DNA of 64,000 nt from Flavobacteriales bacterium (GTDB lineage: Bacteria > Bacteroidota > Bacteroidia > Flavobacteriales_G > Salibacteraceae): contig DNTB01000012.1 in the NCBI GenBank assembly GCA_003499525.1, positions 1-64,000 of the forward strand, written 5' to 3'. The translations under genes were made by a program, and so were the position numbers. Below the pieces are notes generated by a model. The model saw only the letters and a program-made list of their open reading frames with translations. It was not told the origin of the DNA and did no database searches. Shown here one piece after another: positions 53,730-63,525 of this stretch; position 1 is the first letter of the stretch, and each line of letters begins with the position of its first letter.

Positions 53730-55084
53730 GCTTTTGCAGTTTTAGCTTTACGGATATTGTTTTTACTCAGGCGGATCCAGTCGAGGAGTGGCCGGTTCGA
53801 AGGGCAGGTGAAGGCGCACGATCCGCATTCAATACAGTCCAGCACGTTTTCTTTCTCCGACTTGTCGTGGTTATGCCCCTGCGATAGTGTCATGAGCAGA
53901 TAGGGCTCCAGTCCCATTGGGCAAACCTCTACGCACTTTCCACAACGAACGCAGTTATACTCCTCTGCTCTACGTGATTCAGATTCAGGAATGAGCAGAA
54001 TACCGGAAGTGGCTTTGGCTATAGGAACCAGGAGGTCTGGTAGGGCTTTCCCCATCATTGGCCCACCACTTACGATTTTCCCGGTATGCTCCGGAACTCC
54101 TCCGGATGCATTGATTAAATCACGAATTGGAGTACCGATGCGCACGAGGTAATTGCCGGGTTTGGTCACATCCACGCCGGTCAGGGTGGTGATGCGATCG
54201 ACGAGGGGTTTGTTTTTTTGAACAGCTTCGTATACCGCTAGAGTGGTCCCTACATTTTGTACTAAAACGCCTACATCGGCGGGCAGTCCGCCAGAGGGAA
54301 CTTCGCGACCAAGCACTGCTTTGATCAACTGTTTTTCACCACCCTGAGGATACTTCACCTCGAGTGCCTGAACACCGATACCTTCCTCATCTTCAGTAAG
54401 TTCTGTTAGAAGTTGAATAGCGTCTCTTTTATTGTTTTCAATACCTATGATGGCCTTGTCGACATTGAGTGCTTTCATTAAAACTCTGATCCCAATGATG
54501 AGTTCCTCCGGCTTCTCTAACATCAACCGATGGTCGGCAGTTAGGTAGGGTTCGCACTCCACTCCGTTGAGTAAAAGATGATCGATCACCTTGTCTTTGG
54601 GGACATTAAGCTTAACGTGCGAAGGGAAGGCCGCTCCTCCCAGTCCAACAACACCTGAAGCATGAATTCTTTCAATGATCTCTTCGCTGCTTAACTTGAT
54701 CTCGGAGATCAAATCCGGGGTTCGGTCGATTTCAGGCAGCCATTCGTCGCCTTCAACCCTGATGGAGATGGCGGTCTTTTTGAACCCGCTGGTGTCCAAT
54801 AGGTTTTCAATGTTTTCCACTGTACCTGAAACGGAGCTATGTATGTTCGAGGAAACGTAACCGGTATGATTTGCAATTACATCACCAACCCGAACTTTCT
54901 GACCTTCCGTAACGGTAATAGTTGCCGGGGCACCGATGTGTTGTGCAACATGTATTACGGCTGCATCGGGTGGAGGAAGTACCTGTATAGGTTCATCAGC
55001 CGTGAGTTTGTTTTCAGCGGGATGAACTCCGCCCATCTCGAACGACTTCGTATTGTTGAATATACTTAGAAGGTTCATGATCAT
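53726..55084 (-). CDS. rnfC: Rnf complex subunit RnfC
   Basis: Cytoplasmic NADH-binding subunit (452 aa). N-terminal RnfC barrel (GGVHPAENKLTADEPIQVLP), the FMN/NADH region (GVVGLGGAAFPSHVKLNVPK), an SLBB domain (~265-330), and two 4Fe-4S motifs (CVRCGKCVEVCPMGLEP; CIECGSCAFTCPSNRP). It lacks the long repetitive tail of proteobacterial RnfC. Starts on the base after the rnfB stop and overlaps rnfD by four bases. Confidence 0.96.
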   Translation of the reverse strand: MIMNLLSIFNNTKSFEMGGVHPAENKLTADEPIQVLPPPDAAVIHVAQHIGAPATITVTEGQKVRVGDVIANHTGYVSSNIHSSVSGTVENIENLLDTSGFKKTAISIRVEGDEWLPEIDRTPDLISEIKLSSEEIIERIHASGVVGLGGAAFPSHVKLNVPKDKVIDHLLLNGVECEPYLTADHRLMLEKPEELIIGIRVLMKALNVDKAIIGIENNKRDAIQLLTELTEDEEGIGVQALEVKYPQGGEKQLIKAVLGREVPSGGLPADVGVLVQNVGTTLAVYEAVQKNKPLVDRITTLTGVDVTKPGNYLVRIGTPIRDLINASGGVPEHTGKIVSGGPMMGKALPDLLVPIAKATSGILLIPESESRRAEEYNCVRCGKCVEVCPMGLEPYLLMTLSQGHNHDKSEKENVLDCIECGSCAFTCPSNRPLLDWIRLSKNNIRKAKTAKA

Positions 55085-56155
55085 TTAGTTTTCGGAAGGT
55101 TGGTCACCCTTTGGCTTATTGGATATGACTTCTTGACCAGTCGTTTTCGTATTTGCCGATTTACGTTCAGCAGCTCTGGCTTTGGCCGCAGCAATTTTGG
55201 CTACTTTTTCATCGTGCGGACTGACCGCCACGGCTACATCATCAGCTTCCGAGGTAGCTTGAGCAGCCGCTTCCCTTTTTGCTTTTTCTTTTGCTTCGCG
55301 CTTGAGGCGCAACTCGCGCATACGGTCAATTTTCTCTTCTGGAACACCGTCAGAATGCATGGAGCGCACTTCGCAAACATCGACACATTTCAGGCATTGC
55401 TTGCACTTTTCCTGATCGACATACGCCAGATCATTCTCGACTATGATGGCGTCGAACTTGCATTGCTCGAGGCAATCGGAGCAACCGGTACAAGCCACAG
55501 AACAGATATCGCGCGCTATGCTGTTAGGATCTTCGTTAACACATGCAACGTAAATTCTTTGGTTCTTTTTCCCTACCGGCATCAGCTCAATGATGTCTTT
55601 CGGACATTCGGTCACACAAGCATTACATGCAGTACATTTATCTTCAATAACGACAGGTAAACCAGTGACTTCGTCCATATACATGGCGTCGAAATCACAG
55701 ACATCGACACAATCGCTGAGGCCTACGCAACCATAAGCACAAGCTGTATCCCCGCTGTAGAGCTGAGCTGCGATCTGGCAATTGGAAGCGCCATCGTATT
55801 GGTTGGTCTTCTTTCGATTGTTGAAGGATCCACTACATCGGATAACCGCGACATAGGGATCTTTTTCAACAGCCTCGATACCAAGAACATCAGCCACTTC
55901 TTTCATGACATCATTCCCACCTACCGGGCAGTGCAGTGAGGAGAGATCCTGTTGCTCGACCACGGCATTTGCGAAGGCATTACACCCCGGATATCCACAT
56001 CCGCCGCAGTTGGTGGCCGGCAGCACGTCTTCGACCTGCGCTATGCGCGGATCTTCCTTGACATAAAACTTTTTGGAAACGAAATAGAGGATGACCGCTG
56101 CCACCGCACCTAAAGCGCTCAGTATCATTACCGTATATAAAACGCTTTCACTCAT
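55085..56155 (-). CDS. rnfB: Rnf complex subunit RnfB (ferredoxin-like)
   Basis: Electron-input subunit (356 aa). One N-terminal helix, then the 4Fe-4S domain CGGCGYPGCNAFANAVVEQ with a later Cys (HCPVGG). Several ferredoxin-type clusters follow (CVGLSDCVDVCDFDAM; CTACNACVTECPKD; CTGCSDCLEQCKFDA; CKQCLKCVDVCEV). The tail from ~290 is Ala/Lys/Glu-rich and low-complexity. It accepts electrons from reduced ferredoxin. Four-base overlap with the RseC gene. Confidence 0.96.
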   Translation of the reverse strand: MSESVLYTVMILSALGAVAAVILYFVSKKFYVKEDPRIAQVEDVLPATNCGGCGYPGCNAFANAVVEQQDLSSLHCPVGGNDVMKEVADVLGIEAVEKDPYVAVIRCSGSFNNRKKTNQYDGASNCQIAAQLYSGDTACAYGCVGLSDCVDVCDFDAMYMDEVTGLPVVIEDKCTACNACVTECPKDIIELMPVGKKNQRIYVACVNEDPNSIARDICSVACTGCSDCLEQCKFDAIIVENDLAYVDQEKCKQCLKCVDVCEVRSMHSDGVPEEKIDRMRELRLKREAKEKAKREAAAQATSEADDVAVAVSPHDEKVAKIAAAKARAAERKSANTKTTGQEVISNKPKGDQPSEN

Positions 56156-56583
56156 GACTTGAAGATTTCCGTGTGAAACTGTTTGGAAATATGCTTTTGA
56201 ATAAGATTAAGGAAGAGGTAGTAGGGTACCAAAACAGCAAGGGCCATCAGGCCACTCGTCGTCTCTGGAATGTTGAAAATTACCCCTCCAATTAATACAA
56301 ACATGATGACCAGAAATGGCATAATGTAGGACCAGAAAGCTGCGCGCAATCCATTTTTATTGGATATGCGCAGCTTAACTAAGTCACCGGTTTTGGTATC
56401 GTTTGGAAGAACATGAAGATCGTAGTATCGGTCTTCGACCTGATCGGTACTGCAATAACCACCTAGGGCGCAGCTATCGCACTGATCGCCCTGAATGATT
56501 TTTATGCGTGCCTGGCCATTCGTGATTTCACTCACGACGCCATCGTGCTCGATATATGATGCTACGGCCTGCAAGTTTTCCAT
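56152..56583 (-). CDS. rseC: RseC/MucC-family SoxR-reducing system protein
   Basis: Small membrane protein (143 aa) of the RseC family. An N-terminal soluble part has a Cys cluster (CDSCALGGYCS) and is followed by two helices (FWSYIMPFLVIMFVLIGGVI; ALAVLVPYYLFLNLI). In Bacteroidota it commonly heads the rnf operon; RseC works with Rsx/Rnf in keeping SoxR reduced in E. coli, but its role here may be cluster assembly or maturation. First gene of rseC-rnfBCDGEA. Confidence 0.88.
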   Translation of the reverse strand: MENLQAVASYIEHDGVVSEITNGQARIKIIQGDQCDSCALGGYCSTDQVEDRYYDLHVLPNDTKTGDLVKLRISNKNGLRAAFWSYIMPFLVIMFVLIGGVIFNIPETTSGLMALAVLVPYYLFLNLIQKHISKQFHTEIFKS

Positions 56584-56696
56584 CGATTACGGCTCATTGA
56601 ATGTGATTTGTAAAAGTAGCCTTGTGTGGTTTCTGCTAAAAGAATATTAGTCAGTTCTTCGGTTGACCTGACGCAACTTTTTAAACTTGGTGTCAA

Positions 56697-58664
56697 TTAG
56701 ACGTTTACCTTAACTGACGTGGGATTGAGGGCTTTTCGTATGCTGGAAAGGTTGATCTTTTCCTGCTCTTTAGCTGAACCGCCATACAGCAATTCAATTT
56801 CTTCTGTATAATGTTCTGTGATTTTATAGCGCACCATTTTCATAGTTGAATTGACTTGTTGGTTTTCCTCTGTAAAGGGTTCTGGTGCAATGAAAAAATA
56901 TTTCGGTAGCCATTTGGTTTGAAACTGGCCTGAATATGCTGCATCTTTCTGATAGGCAAAGAAGTCTTTGCGAACCGCCTCAAGTGCTTCTGATGGGTCA
57001 TTGGGTAATAATGAAATCTTCATGGGGTCGAGGGTGATAACCGCTACAGAATACTTTTTATGATCGTTATAGACCATGGCCTGTCCAATAAGGCTTGCTG
57101 AGTTTTCAATGGCATTTTCGATACCCTCGGGTGAATACTTTTCACCATCTTCAGAAATAAGCAGAGCTTTGTCTCTGCCGGTGACAAAAAGAAACCCATC
57201 TTCATCTATGTATCCTAAATCACCAGTCCAGAGCCAATTATCCCTGATGGTTTTGGCAGTTTCCTCATCGTTTTTGTAATAGCCTTTCATTACGTTATTG
57301 CCTTTGATGACAATTTCTCCTCGCTCTCCTGTGGTGGCCTCTTCTGTTTCGTTTTTCATAATTCTGCAGGTCACTCCCGCGAGCAGTTTTCCTGAACTAC
57401 CCATCTTATGATCAAAGGGAGTATTGGCCGAGATAATAGGTGTAGCCTCGGTGAGCCCGTATCCTTGAAAAACAGGCGCCCCAATAGCATAGTAAAACTG
57501 CTGTTGTTTGATATCCAACATGGCGCCACCACCCACCATGTATTCGATTTCATTGCCAAAAACACTTTTTAACTTATTGAATATCAAATATTTGGACAGA
57601 TTATATCGAAAAAGGTCCAATATCCGAAATCCAAAACCCGGTTTAGTAAAACCATCTCCGTTGGCTCTTATGCCAGCATTAAGACCGCAATTGAATAGCT
57701 GTTCGATCACTCTTCCTTTTTCCTTTACACCTTCCTTCATCTTTTTAATGAAGTTGCCGGTTAGCGCTGGAACAGTGAGTAGGAATTGAGGGTTTACTTC
57801 CTTGAGGTTGATCGGGATATTTTTAAGTGCATTGCTCGTACCGCCTCGAGTGTCGAGAAAGAAAAGGTCGAGAGCCTTAAATAAAGCGCCGTAAAGTGCC
57901 ACTGTATGTGCGAAAGAGTGGTCTACTGGCAGAATGACAAGTGTGCGAAACTTATGGCGGATACGAAACATGCTGACGCCGTCGAAGGCGTTGGAGTAGT
58001 AGTTGAGATGAGTAAGCATGATGCCCTTGGGGTTTCCAGTGGTACCCGAAGTATAGGAGATGTTGACGACGTCATTCTCGTCAATTTCCCGAATAAGGAT
58101 ATCGACTTTTTCAGGATTTTCGTGATAGCTCATTTTACCGTCATCGATCATTGATTCGACTACTGAGCCAAGCGTCTGCGGGATATTATACTCATCAAGG
58201 GTAGCTCTGAAATGAGCTTCATCCTGATCCAGGTAAAAAATCTTCGTTTTGGAATTGTCAAGCTTCTCAAAAATTCCGGCAACCTTGGCCAGGTTGTTTT
58301 TCGAGGTGAAAATGGCAGCGCATTGTGAGTGGTTCAGTCGGTATGGGAGTTCTTCGGGTTGCAGTTTAACAGATAACGGTACCGATCGCATCCCATTATT
58401 GAGCAGACTATATTCGGACCAAATCCATTGTGGGCTTCCTTCCGAGAGTATGGCTGCATTCTGGCCTTTCGATAGCCCCATATTTAACATGCTGGAACTC
58501 AAATACTTGGATCGGTCACAAATCTCACGGTAAGTGAAACTCTCCCATCCCTGATCTGATTTGCGCGAAGCATACCGCAGATCTCCGTATTCGCTCGCTG
58601 CTAAGTTGAGCAGCTCAATAATGTTTCTGCGGCCTTCGGGAAGGGTTAAAATTTTATCGTCCAT
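56697..58664 (-). CDS. Long-chain acyl-CoA synthetase (AMP-forming)
   Basis: ANL-superfamily ligase (655 aa) that activates fatty acids to acyl-CoA. P-loop ISYTSGTTGNPKGIMLTH; A5-type VFQGYGLTEATPIIS; A7 LWTGDLGYIDEDGFLFVTGR with the hinge Asp/Lys region; C-terminal lid. The FAA1/LC-FACS-like length and the VSISYTSG-type adenylation motif support the long-chain class. Cytoplasmic or membrane-associated. Monocistronic, preceded by a TAnnTTTG box. Confidence 0.9.
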   Translation of the reverse strand: MDDKILTLPEGRRNIIELLNLAASEYGDLRYASRKSDQGWESFTYREICDRSKYLSSSMLNMGLSKGQNAAILSEGSPQWIWSEYSLLNNGMRSVPLSVKLQPEELPYRLNHSQCAAIFTSKNNLAKVAGIFEKLDNSKTKIFYLDQDEAHFRATLDEYNIPQTLGSVVESMIDDGKMSYHENPEKVDILIREIDENDVVNISYTSGTTGNPKGIMLTHLNYYSNAFDGVSMFRIRHKFRTLVILPVDHSFAHTVALYGALFKALDLFFLDTRGGTSNALKNIPINLKEVNPQFLLTVPALTGNFIKKMKEGVKEKGRVIEQLFNCGLNAGIRANGDGFTKPGFGFRILDLFRYNLSKYLIFNKLKSVFGNEIEYMVGGGAMLDIKQQQFYYAIGAPVFQGYGLTEATPIISANTPFDHKMGSSGKLLAGVTCRIMKNETEEATTGERGEIVIKGNNVMKGYYKNDEETAKTIRDNWLWTGDLGYIDEDGFLFVTGRDKALLISEDGEKYSPEGIENAIENSASLIGQAMVYNDHKKYSVAVITLDPMKISLLPNDPSEALEAVRKDFFAYQKDAAYSGQFQTKWLPKYFFIAPEPFTEENQQVNSTMKMVRYKITEHYTEEIELLYGGSAKEQEKINLSSIRKALNPTSVKVNV

Positions 58665-58683
58665 ATGTAAATGTTGAAAGAAC

Positions 58684-58691
58684 CAAAAATA
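58684..58691 (-). promoter_or_regulatory. Putative -7 box for the acyl-CoA synthetase gene
   Basis: TATTTTTG on the minus strand matches TAnnTTTG, 19 bases before the ATG at 58664. Confidence 0.45.
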
Positions 58692-58711
58692 TCAAAATGA
58701 AGACATCAACA

Positions 58712-59512
58712 TCAGTCCACCTTCTTAAGTGTCAGAACTACTTGACCGTACTCATCGAGAAAAATGAGCCGTGGCTTGCGGTGTTCAAAACTTCTGACCT
58801 TGGCAAGTTCGGTAAGAAAATCAAACTGTGGGTTGGTGGAACAGAACATTTTGGTTGTAATGAAATTGCCGAATTCAAGGCGATCAAGCTCATTGATGAA
58901 GGTTCCGGAGATATTGTTGCATCCATCGTGCCCCATAAATTTCATTTCTCGAACATGGAGCTCCAGGTATGGCATTCCTTGGGTAAAAGAGCCAGGAACA
59001 AATTCAAAACCGGGGACACTATCGAGTACATAGATGTCATTCAAACCGTAGTTTGGAATGTAATTTCCACAGCCGGTGACCTCTATTGATTTCCCCTGTT
59101 TGTCCATAACCTGAATTGTGGATGAATATCGCTTGATGTTAGTAGTACCAGGCTCGCAAGCCATGTTGAGAATTTCAAGCATTAACCCTGAATCTGAAGT
59201 AAATGCCATGTACTGAACCTTGTTTTCTTCTTCTTTGATGTAAAGGTTATCTATGGAAAATTTGTGCTGCTTACCATCAAGTTGCAGATACGCGACGTTA
59301 TCAAAGTCAATATCCAGAATCCAATCAGGGTTCTCTCCAAAGGCGTGATAATCAACCCCTTTAGACCAGAGCTGGTAGTTTACATCGCTACTATAGCTCA
59401 ACGCAGTATTCTCTTGTTGATACGGGTTTTGAATGGGCTTTTCCTGATTATTAGTGGATTTACAGTTGGTGAGCAGGAGAATAGTCAGATATGTGAATGC
59501 TAAATACTTCAT
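58712..59512 (-). CDS. META-domain lipoprotein (HslJ-like)
   Basis: Lipoprotein (266 aa) with lipobox LLLTNC at Cys17. The C-terminal ~110 residues form a META domain (LNDIYVLDSVPG...PYLELHVREMKFMGHDGCNN, ISGTFINELDRLEFGNFITT, KMFC) as in HslJ. The N-terminal half (YSSDVNYQLWSKGVDYHAFG) resembles the COG3650-like domain seen in such proteins. Envelope stress or surface role; exact function unknown. Confidence 0.83.
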   Translation of the reverse strand: MKYLAFTYLTILLLTNCKSTNNQEKPIQNPYQQENTALSYSSDVNYQLWSKGVDYHAFGENPDWILDIDFDNVAYLQLDGKQHKFSIDNLYIKEEENKVQYMAFTSDSGLMLEILNMACEPGTTNIKRYSSTIQVMDKQGKSIEVTGCGNYIPNYGLNDIYVLDSVPGFEFVPGSFTQGMPYLELHVREMKFMGHDGCNNISGTFINELDRLEFGNFITTKMFCSTNPQFDFLTELAKVRSFEHRKPRLIFLDEYGQVVLTLKKVD

Positions 59513-59531
59513 TCTGTGCGTCTTGAGTTAT

Positions 59532-59539
59532 CAAATTTA
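59532..59539 (-). promoter_or_regulatory. Putative -7 box for the META lipoprotein gene
   Basis: TAAATTTG on the minus strand matches TAnnTTTG, 19 bases before the ATG at 59512. Confidence 0.45.
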
Positions 59540-59595
59540 TTGTTCATTTAAGATATGATGCTGAGTTGGTATGAATTTCATAAAATTGGCTTTTC

Positions 59596-62064
59596 ATGCC
59601 CAGTACTAAATCGTACATCGATGTCATTCTGCCATTAGCCGTTCCCAACCTTTACACCTATGAGGTGCCTGAGAATTTTGAGGGTATATCCTTAATAGGC
59701 AGACGGGTGATCGTTGAATTTGGTGGGACAAAGCAATACAGTGCATTAGTGGTAAAGAAACATCAAAATGCACCAAAGCATTATGTTGCCAAGCCAATAT
59801 TATCGGTGTTAGATGATATTTCATTCATTCGGTTTAATGATCTGGATTTTTGGCTCTGGATAGCCCGGTATTATTTTAGTTCTCCTGGTGAGGTGATGTT
59901 GGCTGCTTTACCTGCCGGATTCAAATTGGCCAGCGAATCGAGAATTGCCCTTAGATCTCAGGAGGAGATTCCTTCAGAATTAAGCTCCTCAGGTCATTTG
60001 CTCATCGATGCATTATCAGAGCAACCTTTTTTGACTTTATCTCAGGTTAGAGAACTTCTGAACGTTAAAAGTCATTATCGCGTAGTGCACGAGCTAATGG
60101 AGCAGGGAATAATTGAGGTATTTGAGAGTATTAGGAGCACCTACAAACCCCAGCTGGAGACCTATATCCAACTTACCAGTAAATATATCAGCGAAGAGCA
60201 ACTTCAGGGTGCTTTTGATCTATTGAACAGGGCGCCCAGACAGCTTGAAATCTTAATGGCCTATTTAGAGTTGAGCAGGTTTTTTTCAGGAACTCTCGTT
60301 CCGGTAAAAAAGTCTGAACTGCTTAAAAAATCGCGAGGATCAGGCGCGTCGCTTAAAGGTTTGATAAACAAGAACATCATTAAGGAGTCTAAGAAAACTG
60401 CTGATCGTCTTGCTGCCTATCATACGCAGGCTTCTTCGGCATTATTCCAGCTTACAGTTGCTCAGGAAAAAGCTTACCAGGATATTAAGGATCAATGGAA
60501 GAAAAATGATGTTGTTCTGTTACACGGGGTAACATCTTCCGGCAAAACAGAGATTTTTTTCAAGCTTATTCGAGAGACTTTGGATAAAGGGTCTCAGGTA
60601 CTCTATCTCCTTCCTGAAATTGCTTTAACCACACAAATAATCGACCGAATGCAACAAAAATTCGGCGAGAATGTCGGCGTATTTCACAGTCGAATGAGTC
60701 AAAACGAGCGCTACGAACTGTGGATGAAAATGCGCTCTGATCAGCCATACCCTGTGGTACTTGGTGCACGTTCTTCGGTTTTTGTTCCTATTCAAAATCT
60801 TGGGTTAGTAATTGTAGATGAGGAGCACGATAGCAGTTTCAAGCAATTTGATCCTGCTCCGAGATATCACGGTCGTGATAGTGCGATTATGCTGGCAAAA
60901 ATGAGAGGAGCTAAAGTGCTGTTGGGTTCTGCGACTCCTTCGGTTGAAAGCATGTATCATGCTAAAACCGGAAAGTATGGTCTGGTTTCATTGACAGAAA
61001 GGTATGGTGGTATTGCCATGCCTGAAGTTCAGTTAATTGACCTGCGTGACAGTTATAAGCGAAAGAAGATGAAAGGGAGTCTGTCTTTTGATTTGGCCAG
61101 CGAAATGCACAAGGTACTGAAGAATGGAAGGCAGGTAATTCTCTTTCAAAACCGCAGGGGATTTTCGCCCTTCATTCAATGCAGAGATTGTGGATGGTCT
61201 CCCCATTGTGAGCGCTGTGATGTGAGCTTGACATATCATAAATTTCTACATCGACTTAAATGTCACTATTGTGGATTTGAGCAGGCACCTTACAAGCTCT
61301 GTCCGGCTTGTGGAAGTGAACACCTCATGTTAAAGGGGCAAGGAACTGAAAAAATTGAGGAGGAAGTGGCAGCCCTGTTTCCGGAATATCAAGTGGCACG
61401 TATGGATTGGGATACAACACGGGGCAAAAGTGGATTTCAAAAGCTGATCAATCGTTTTGCTGCAGGGGATATCGATATCCTGGTTGGCACTCAGATGGTA
61501 ACTAAAGGTCTTGATTTTGAACGTGTTAAGCTAGTTGGGATCCTTCAGGCTGATCAATCTTTGAATATTCAGCACTATCGGAGTAATGAGCGCACTTTTC
61601 AGCAAATAGCTCAGGTATCAGGAAGAGCAGGAAGGAAAGGAGAGCAGGGAAAAGTGATTATTCAGGCCTTTAAACCCGAACATCCCATCATTCAAATGGC
61701 AGCCCGGAACAATTTTGATGCGCTTTATGAATTGGAGTTTAAACAAAGAAATCAATACGTCTATCCACCTTTTGTGAGCTTGTATGAAATAAGTGTGCGT
61801 CACCGTGAAAGGGATAAAGTGATCCAGGGAGCGATGGATTTAGGTAAAATTTTACGTAAAGACTTTGGGAATAGGGTCTTGGGCCCTGAATTTCCAGTCA
61901 TAGCAAAGGTTCGGAACTTTTACATTATGAATATGTTATTGAAAATTGAAAAAGGAGTAAGCCAACGAAATGTAAAAGTAATTTTACACGATCGCATTGC
62001 CGAATTTAAAGCCAGACCGGCAACTAATGCAATTAGGGTTGTTGTTGATGTAGATTCAATTTAG
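59596..62064 (+). CDS. priA: Primosomal replication helicase PriA
   Basis: Replication-restart 3'-5' helicase (822 aa). N-terminal DNA-binding domain (VILPLAVPNLYTYEVPENF), Walker A GVTSSGKTEIFFKLI (~residues 314-328), DEEH box (VIVDEEHDSSFKQFD), then the zinc-binding insert with eight cysteines (CRDCGWSPHCERC ... CHYCGF ... CPACG). Helicase motifs V and VI follow (GTQMVTKGLDFERV; QVSGRAGRKGEQG). Full length. Essential for restarting collapsed forks. Confidence 0.97.
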   Translation: MPSTKSYIDVILPLAVPNLYTYEVPENFEGISLIGRRVIVEFGGTKQYSALVVKKHQNAPKHYVAKPILSVLDDISFIRFNDLDFWLWIARYYFSSPGEVMLAALPAGFKLASESRIALRSQEEIPSELSSSGHLLIDALSEQPFLTLSQVRELLNVKSHYRVVHELMEQGIIEVFESIRSTYKPQLETYIQLTSKYISEEQLQGAFDLLNRAPRQLEILMAYLELSRFFSGTLVPVKKSELLKKSRGSGASLKGLINKNIIKESKKTADRLAAYHTQASSALFQLTVAQEKAYQDIKDQWKKNDVVLLHGVTSSGKTEIFFKLIRETLDKGSQVLYLLPEIALTTQIIDRMQQKFGENVGVFHSRMSQNERYELWMKMRSDQPYPVVLGARSSVFVPIQNLGLVIVDEEHDSSFKQFDPAPRYHGRDSAIMLAKMRGAKVLLGSATPSVESMYHAKTGKYGLVSLTERYGGIAMPEVQLIDLRDSYKRKKMKGSLSFDLASEMHKVLKNGRQVILFQNRRGFSPFIQCRDCGWSPHCERCDVSLTYHKFLHRLKCHYCGFEQAPYKLCPACGSEHLMLKGQGTEKIEEEVAALFPEYQVARMDWDTTRGKSGFQKLINRFAAGDIDILVGTQMVTKGLDFERVKLVGILQADQSLNIQHYRSNERTFQQIAQVSGRAGRKGEQGKVIIQAFKPEHPIIQMAARNNFDALYELEFKQRNQYVYPPFVSLYEISVRHRERDKVIQGAMDLGKILRKDFGNRVLGPEFPVIAKVRNFYIMNMLLKIEKGVSQRNVKVILHDRIAEFKARPATNAIRVVVDVDSI

Positions 62065-62070
62065 TTTAGC

Positions 62071-62916
62071 ATGATGGTTAAGTTCATACCGGCAGTTATT
62101 GCTACTGTAATGATCATGATTTTATCTTATGATCTGAGCGCTCAGGGTTGCTGTACGGCAAATGCCCAATTCGCGGCTTTAGGAAATATTTCAGACTTCA
62201 GGTTTGCTCACGAAATGCCGCGCAAACAGGACGCAGTTCCAGAGTTAGGAAGAATGATCACTTTTAAAACTGCAGGTAAAGAGGGTACGGCCTATGCGAT
62301 CCGACCTCAACGAATGACCAATAAGTGGCTGATCGTGATTCACGAATGGTGGGGATTGAACGACAATATCAAATTAGAGGCTGACCGTTATTATCGAGGA
62401 TTGGTAGGAGTCAATGTGCTGGCGCTTGACTTGTACGATGGTCAGGTAGCTACTAATCGTGATAACGCTTCAAGACTGATGCAGGAAACAAAAGCTGAAC
62501 GCATCAGAGAGATTATAGATGGTGCGTTGAAATTTGCTGGAAGTGATGCCGAAATTGTATCCATTGGATGGTGTTTTGGAGGCGGATGGTCGCTCCAGAC
62601 TGCATTGATGGGAGGAGATAATATGGCGGGCTGTGTGATGTACTATGGAATGCCTGAGCGACGTTGCGAGCGCCTTCGTCCATTACAAGCTGATGTTTTG
62701 GCGATTTTTGCAGAGAAAGACCAATGGATTACACCAAGTGTAGCAGGAATTTTCAAGAATGATATGGAATCGGAAGGTAAGAGTCTGATCATGAAAATGT
62801 ATGATGCGGATCATGCGTTTGCCAATCCGAGCTCACCTCGATACAATGAATCTGCTGCTACCGAGGCAAACAGAGCAGCGTTGGCATATATAAAGGAAAG
62901 GCTTAATTCAAACTGA
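62071..62916 (+). CDS. Dienelactone hydrolase family protein (exported)
   Basis: Alpha/beta-hydrolase (281 aa) with a signal peptide (VIATVMIMILSYDLSAQ). LIVIHEWWGLNDNIKLEADR holds the conserved Glu; GWCFGGGWSLQTAL carries the nucleophilic Cys; EKDQW the Asp; YDADHAFANPSS the His. These define the DLH family. The substrate is unknown; the exported location suggests hydrolysis of environmental esters or lactones. A second ATG one codon downstream is equally possible. It begins six bases after the priA stop. Confidence 0.9.
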   Translation: MMVKFIPAVIATVMIMILSYDLSAQGCCTANAQFAALGNISDFRFAHEMPRKQDAVPELGRMITFKTAGKEGTAYAIRPQRMTNKWLIVIHEWWGLNDNIKLEADRYYRGLVGVNVLALDLYDGQVATNRDNASRLMQETKAERIREIIDGALKFAGSDAEIVSIGWCFGGGWSLQTALMGGDNMAGCVMYYGMPERRCERLRPLQADVLAIFAEKDQWITPSVAGIFKNDMESEGKSLIMKMYDADHAFANPSSPRYNESAATEANRAALAYIKERLNSN

Positions 62917-62919
62917 TAT

Positions 62920-63525
62920 ATGCTGGTAAACCCGAGGTCAATCATTATCGGAGTATTTCTCTTCATTCTCCTTCCAGCCGCGACTTTGGGACAATCAAAC
63001 CGACAATATCGTACGGCCCGGAACTATGTTCGCTTACTTCATGAAGGTACACTGTTGGTAAAACTTCATCAGCGCACAATAACTACTCAACGCTTGCGGG
63101 ATCGAAAGATGTATAAAAAAGCCGAGGAATTGGAAGCCACGCAGGCTCTGGAGAACAGAGATATATACGAAGCATTCACTACCATCTATACCTTTAGCGA
63201 TGTACTATTTTACTATGCCGACGATCAGCACAAAGTAGACCAGAGGGAGTTTACAGGAATATTTCTCGACAATAACTTCAAGCGCGATTCGAGTATAGTC
63301 TTGAAAGACACTATAAACTTTTTTATTGCGGATATTGGTGAGATTTTCTTTCCCGCCTTTGGAGAACATATGGAGGGTTTCCTGGTGACCTATCGGAATG
63401 AATATCCACCCGGAAAACCCTTTCCAAGTGTGATTCGGAAAAGAAGTGGTTTTGCCATTATTGAACGTACACCTTTTGACATAGTTAAAGCTTTTGAAAA
63501 GAAACTCAAATCACTGGGCTATTGA
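62920..63525 (+). CDS. Exported protein of unknown function
   Basis: Not recognised. Signal peptide (IIIGVFLFILLPAATLGQ), then 175 residues, first helical and basic (RTARNYVRLLHEGTLLVKLH; RLRDRKMYKKAEELEATQAL), then beta-rich (FTTIYTFSDVLFYYADDQ). It follows the dienelactone hydrolase gene by three bases and is probably cotranscribed. Its end overlaps the convergent aroE gene by seven bases. Confidence 0.6.
   Translation: MLVNPRSIIIGVFLFILLPAATLGQSNRQYRTARNYVRLLHEGTLLVKLHQRTITTQRLRDRKMYKKAEELEATQALENRDIYEAFTTIYTFSDVLFYYADDQHKVDQREFTGIFLDNNFKRDSSIVLKDTINFFIADIGEIFFPAFGEHMEGFLVTYRNEYPPGKPFPSVIRKRSGFAIIERTPFDIVKAFEKKLKSLGY

Noticed and set aside
55100..55660. 186-residue plus-strand frame
   Set aside because: Antisense to the cysteine-rich and Ala/Lys-rich parts of rnfB; composition artefact.
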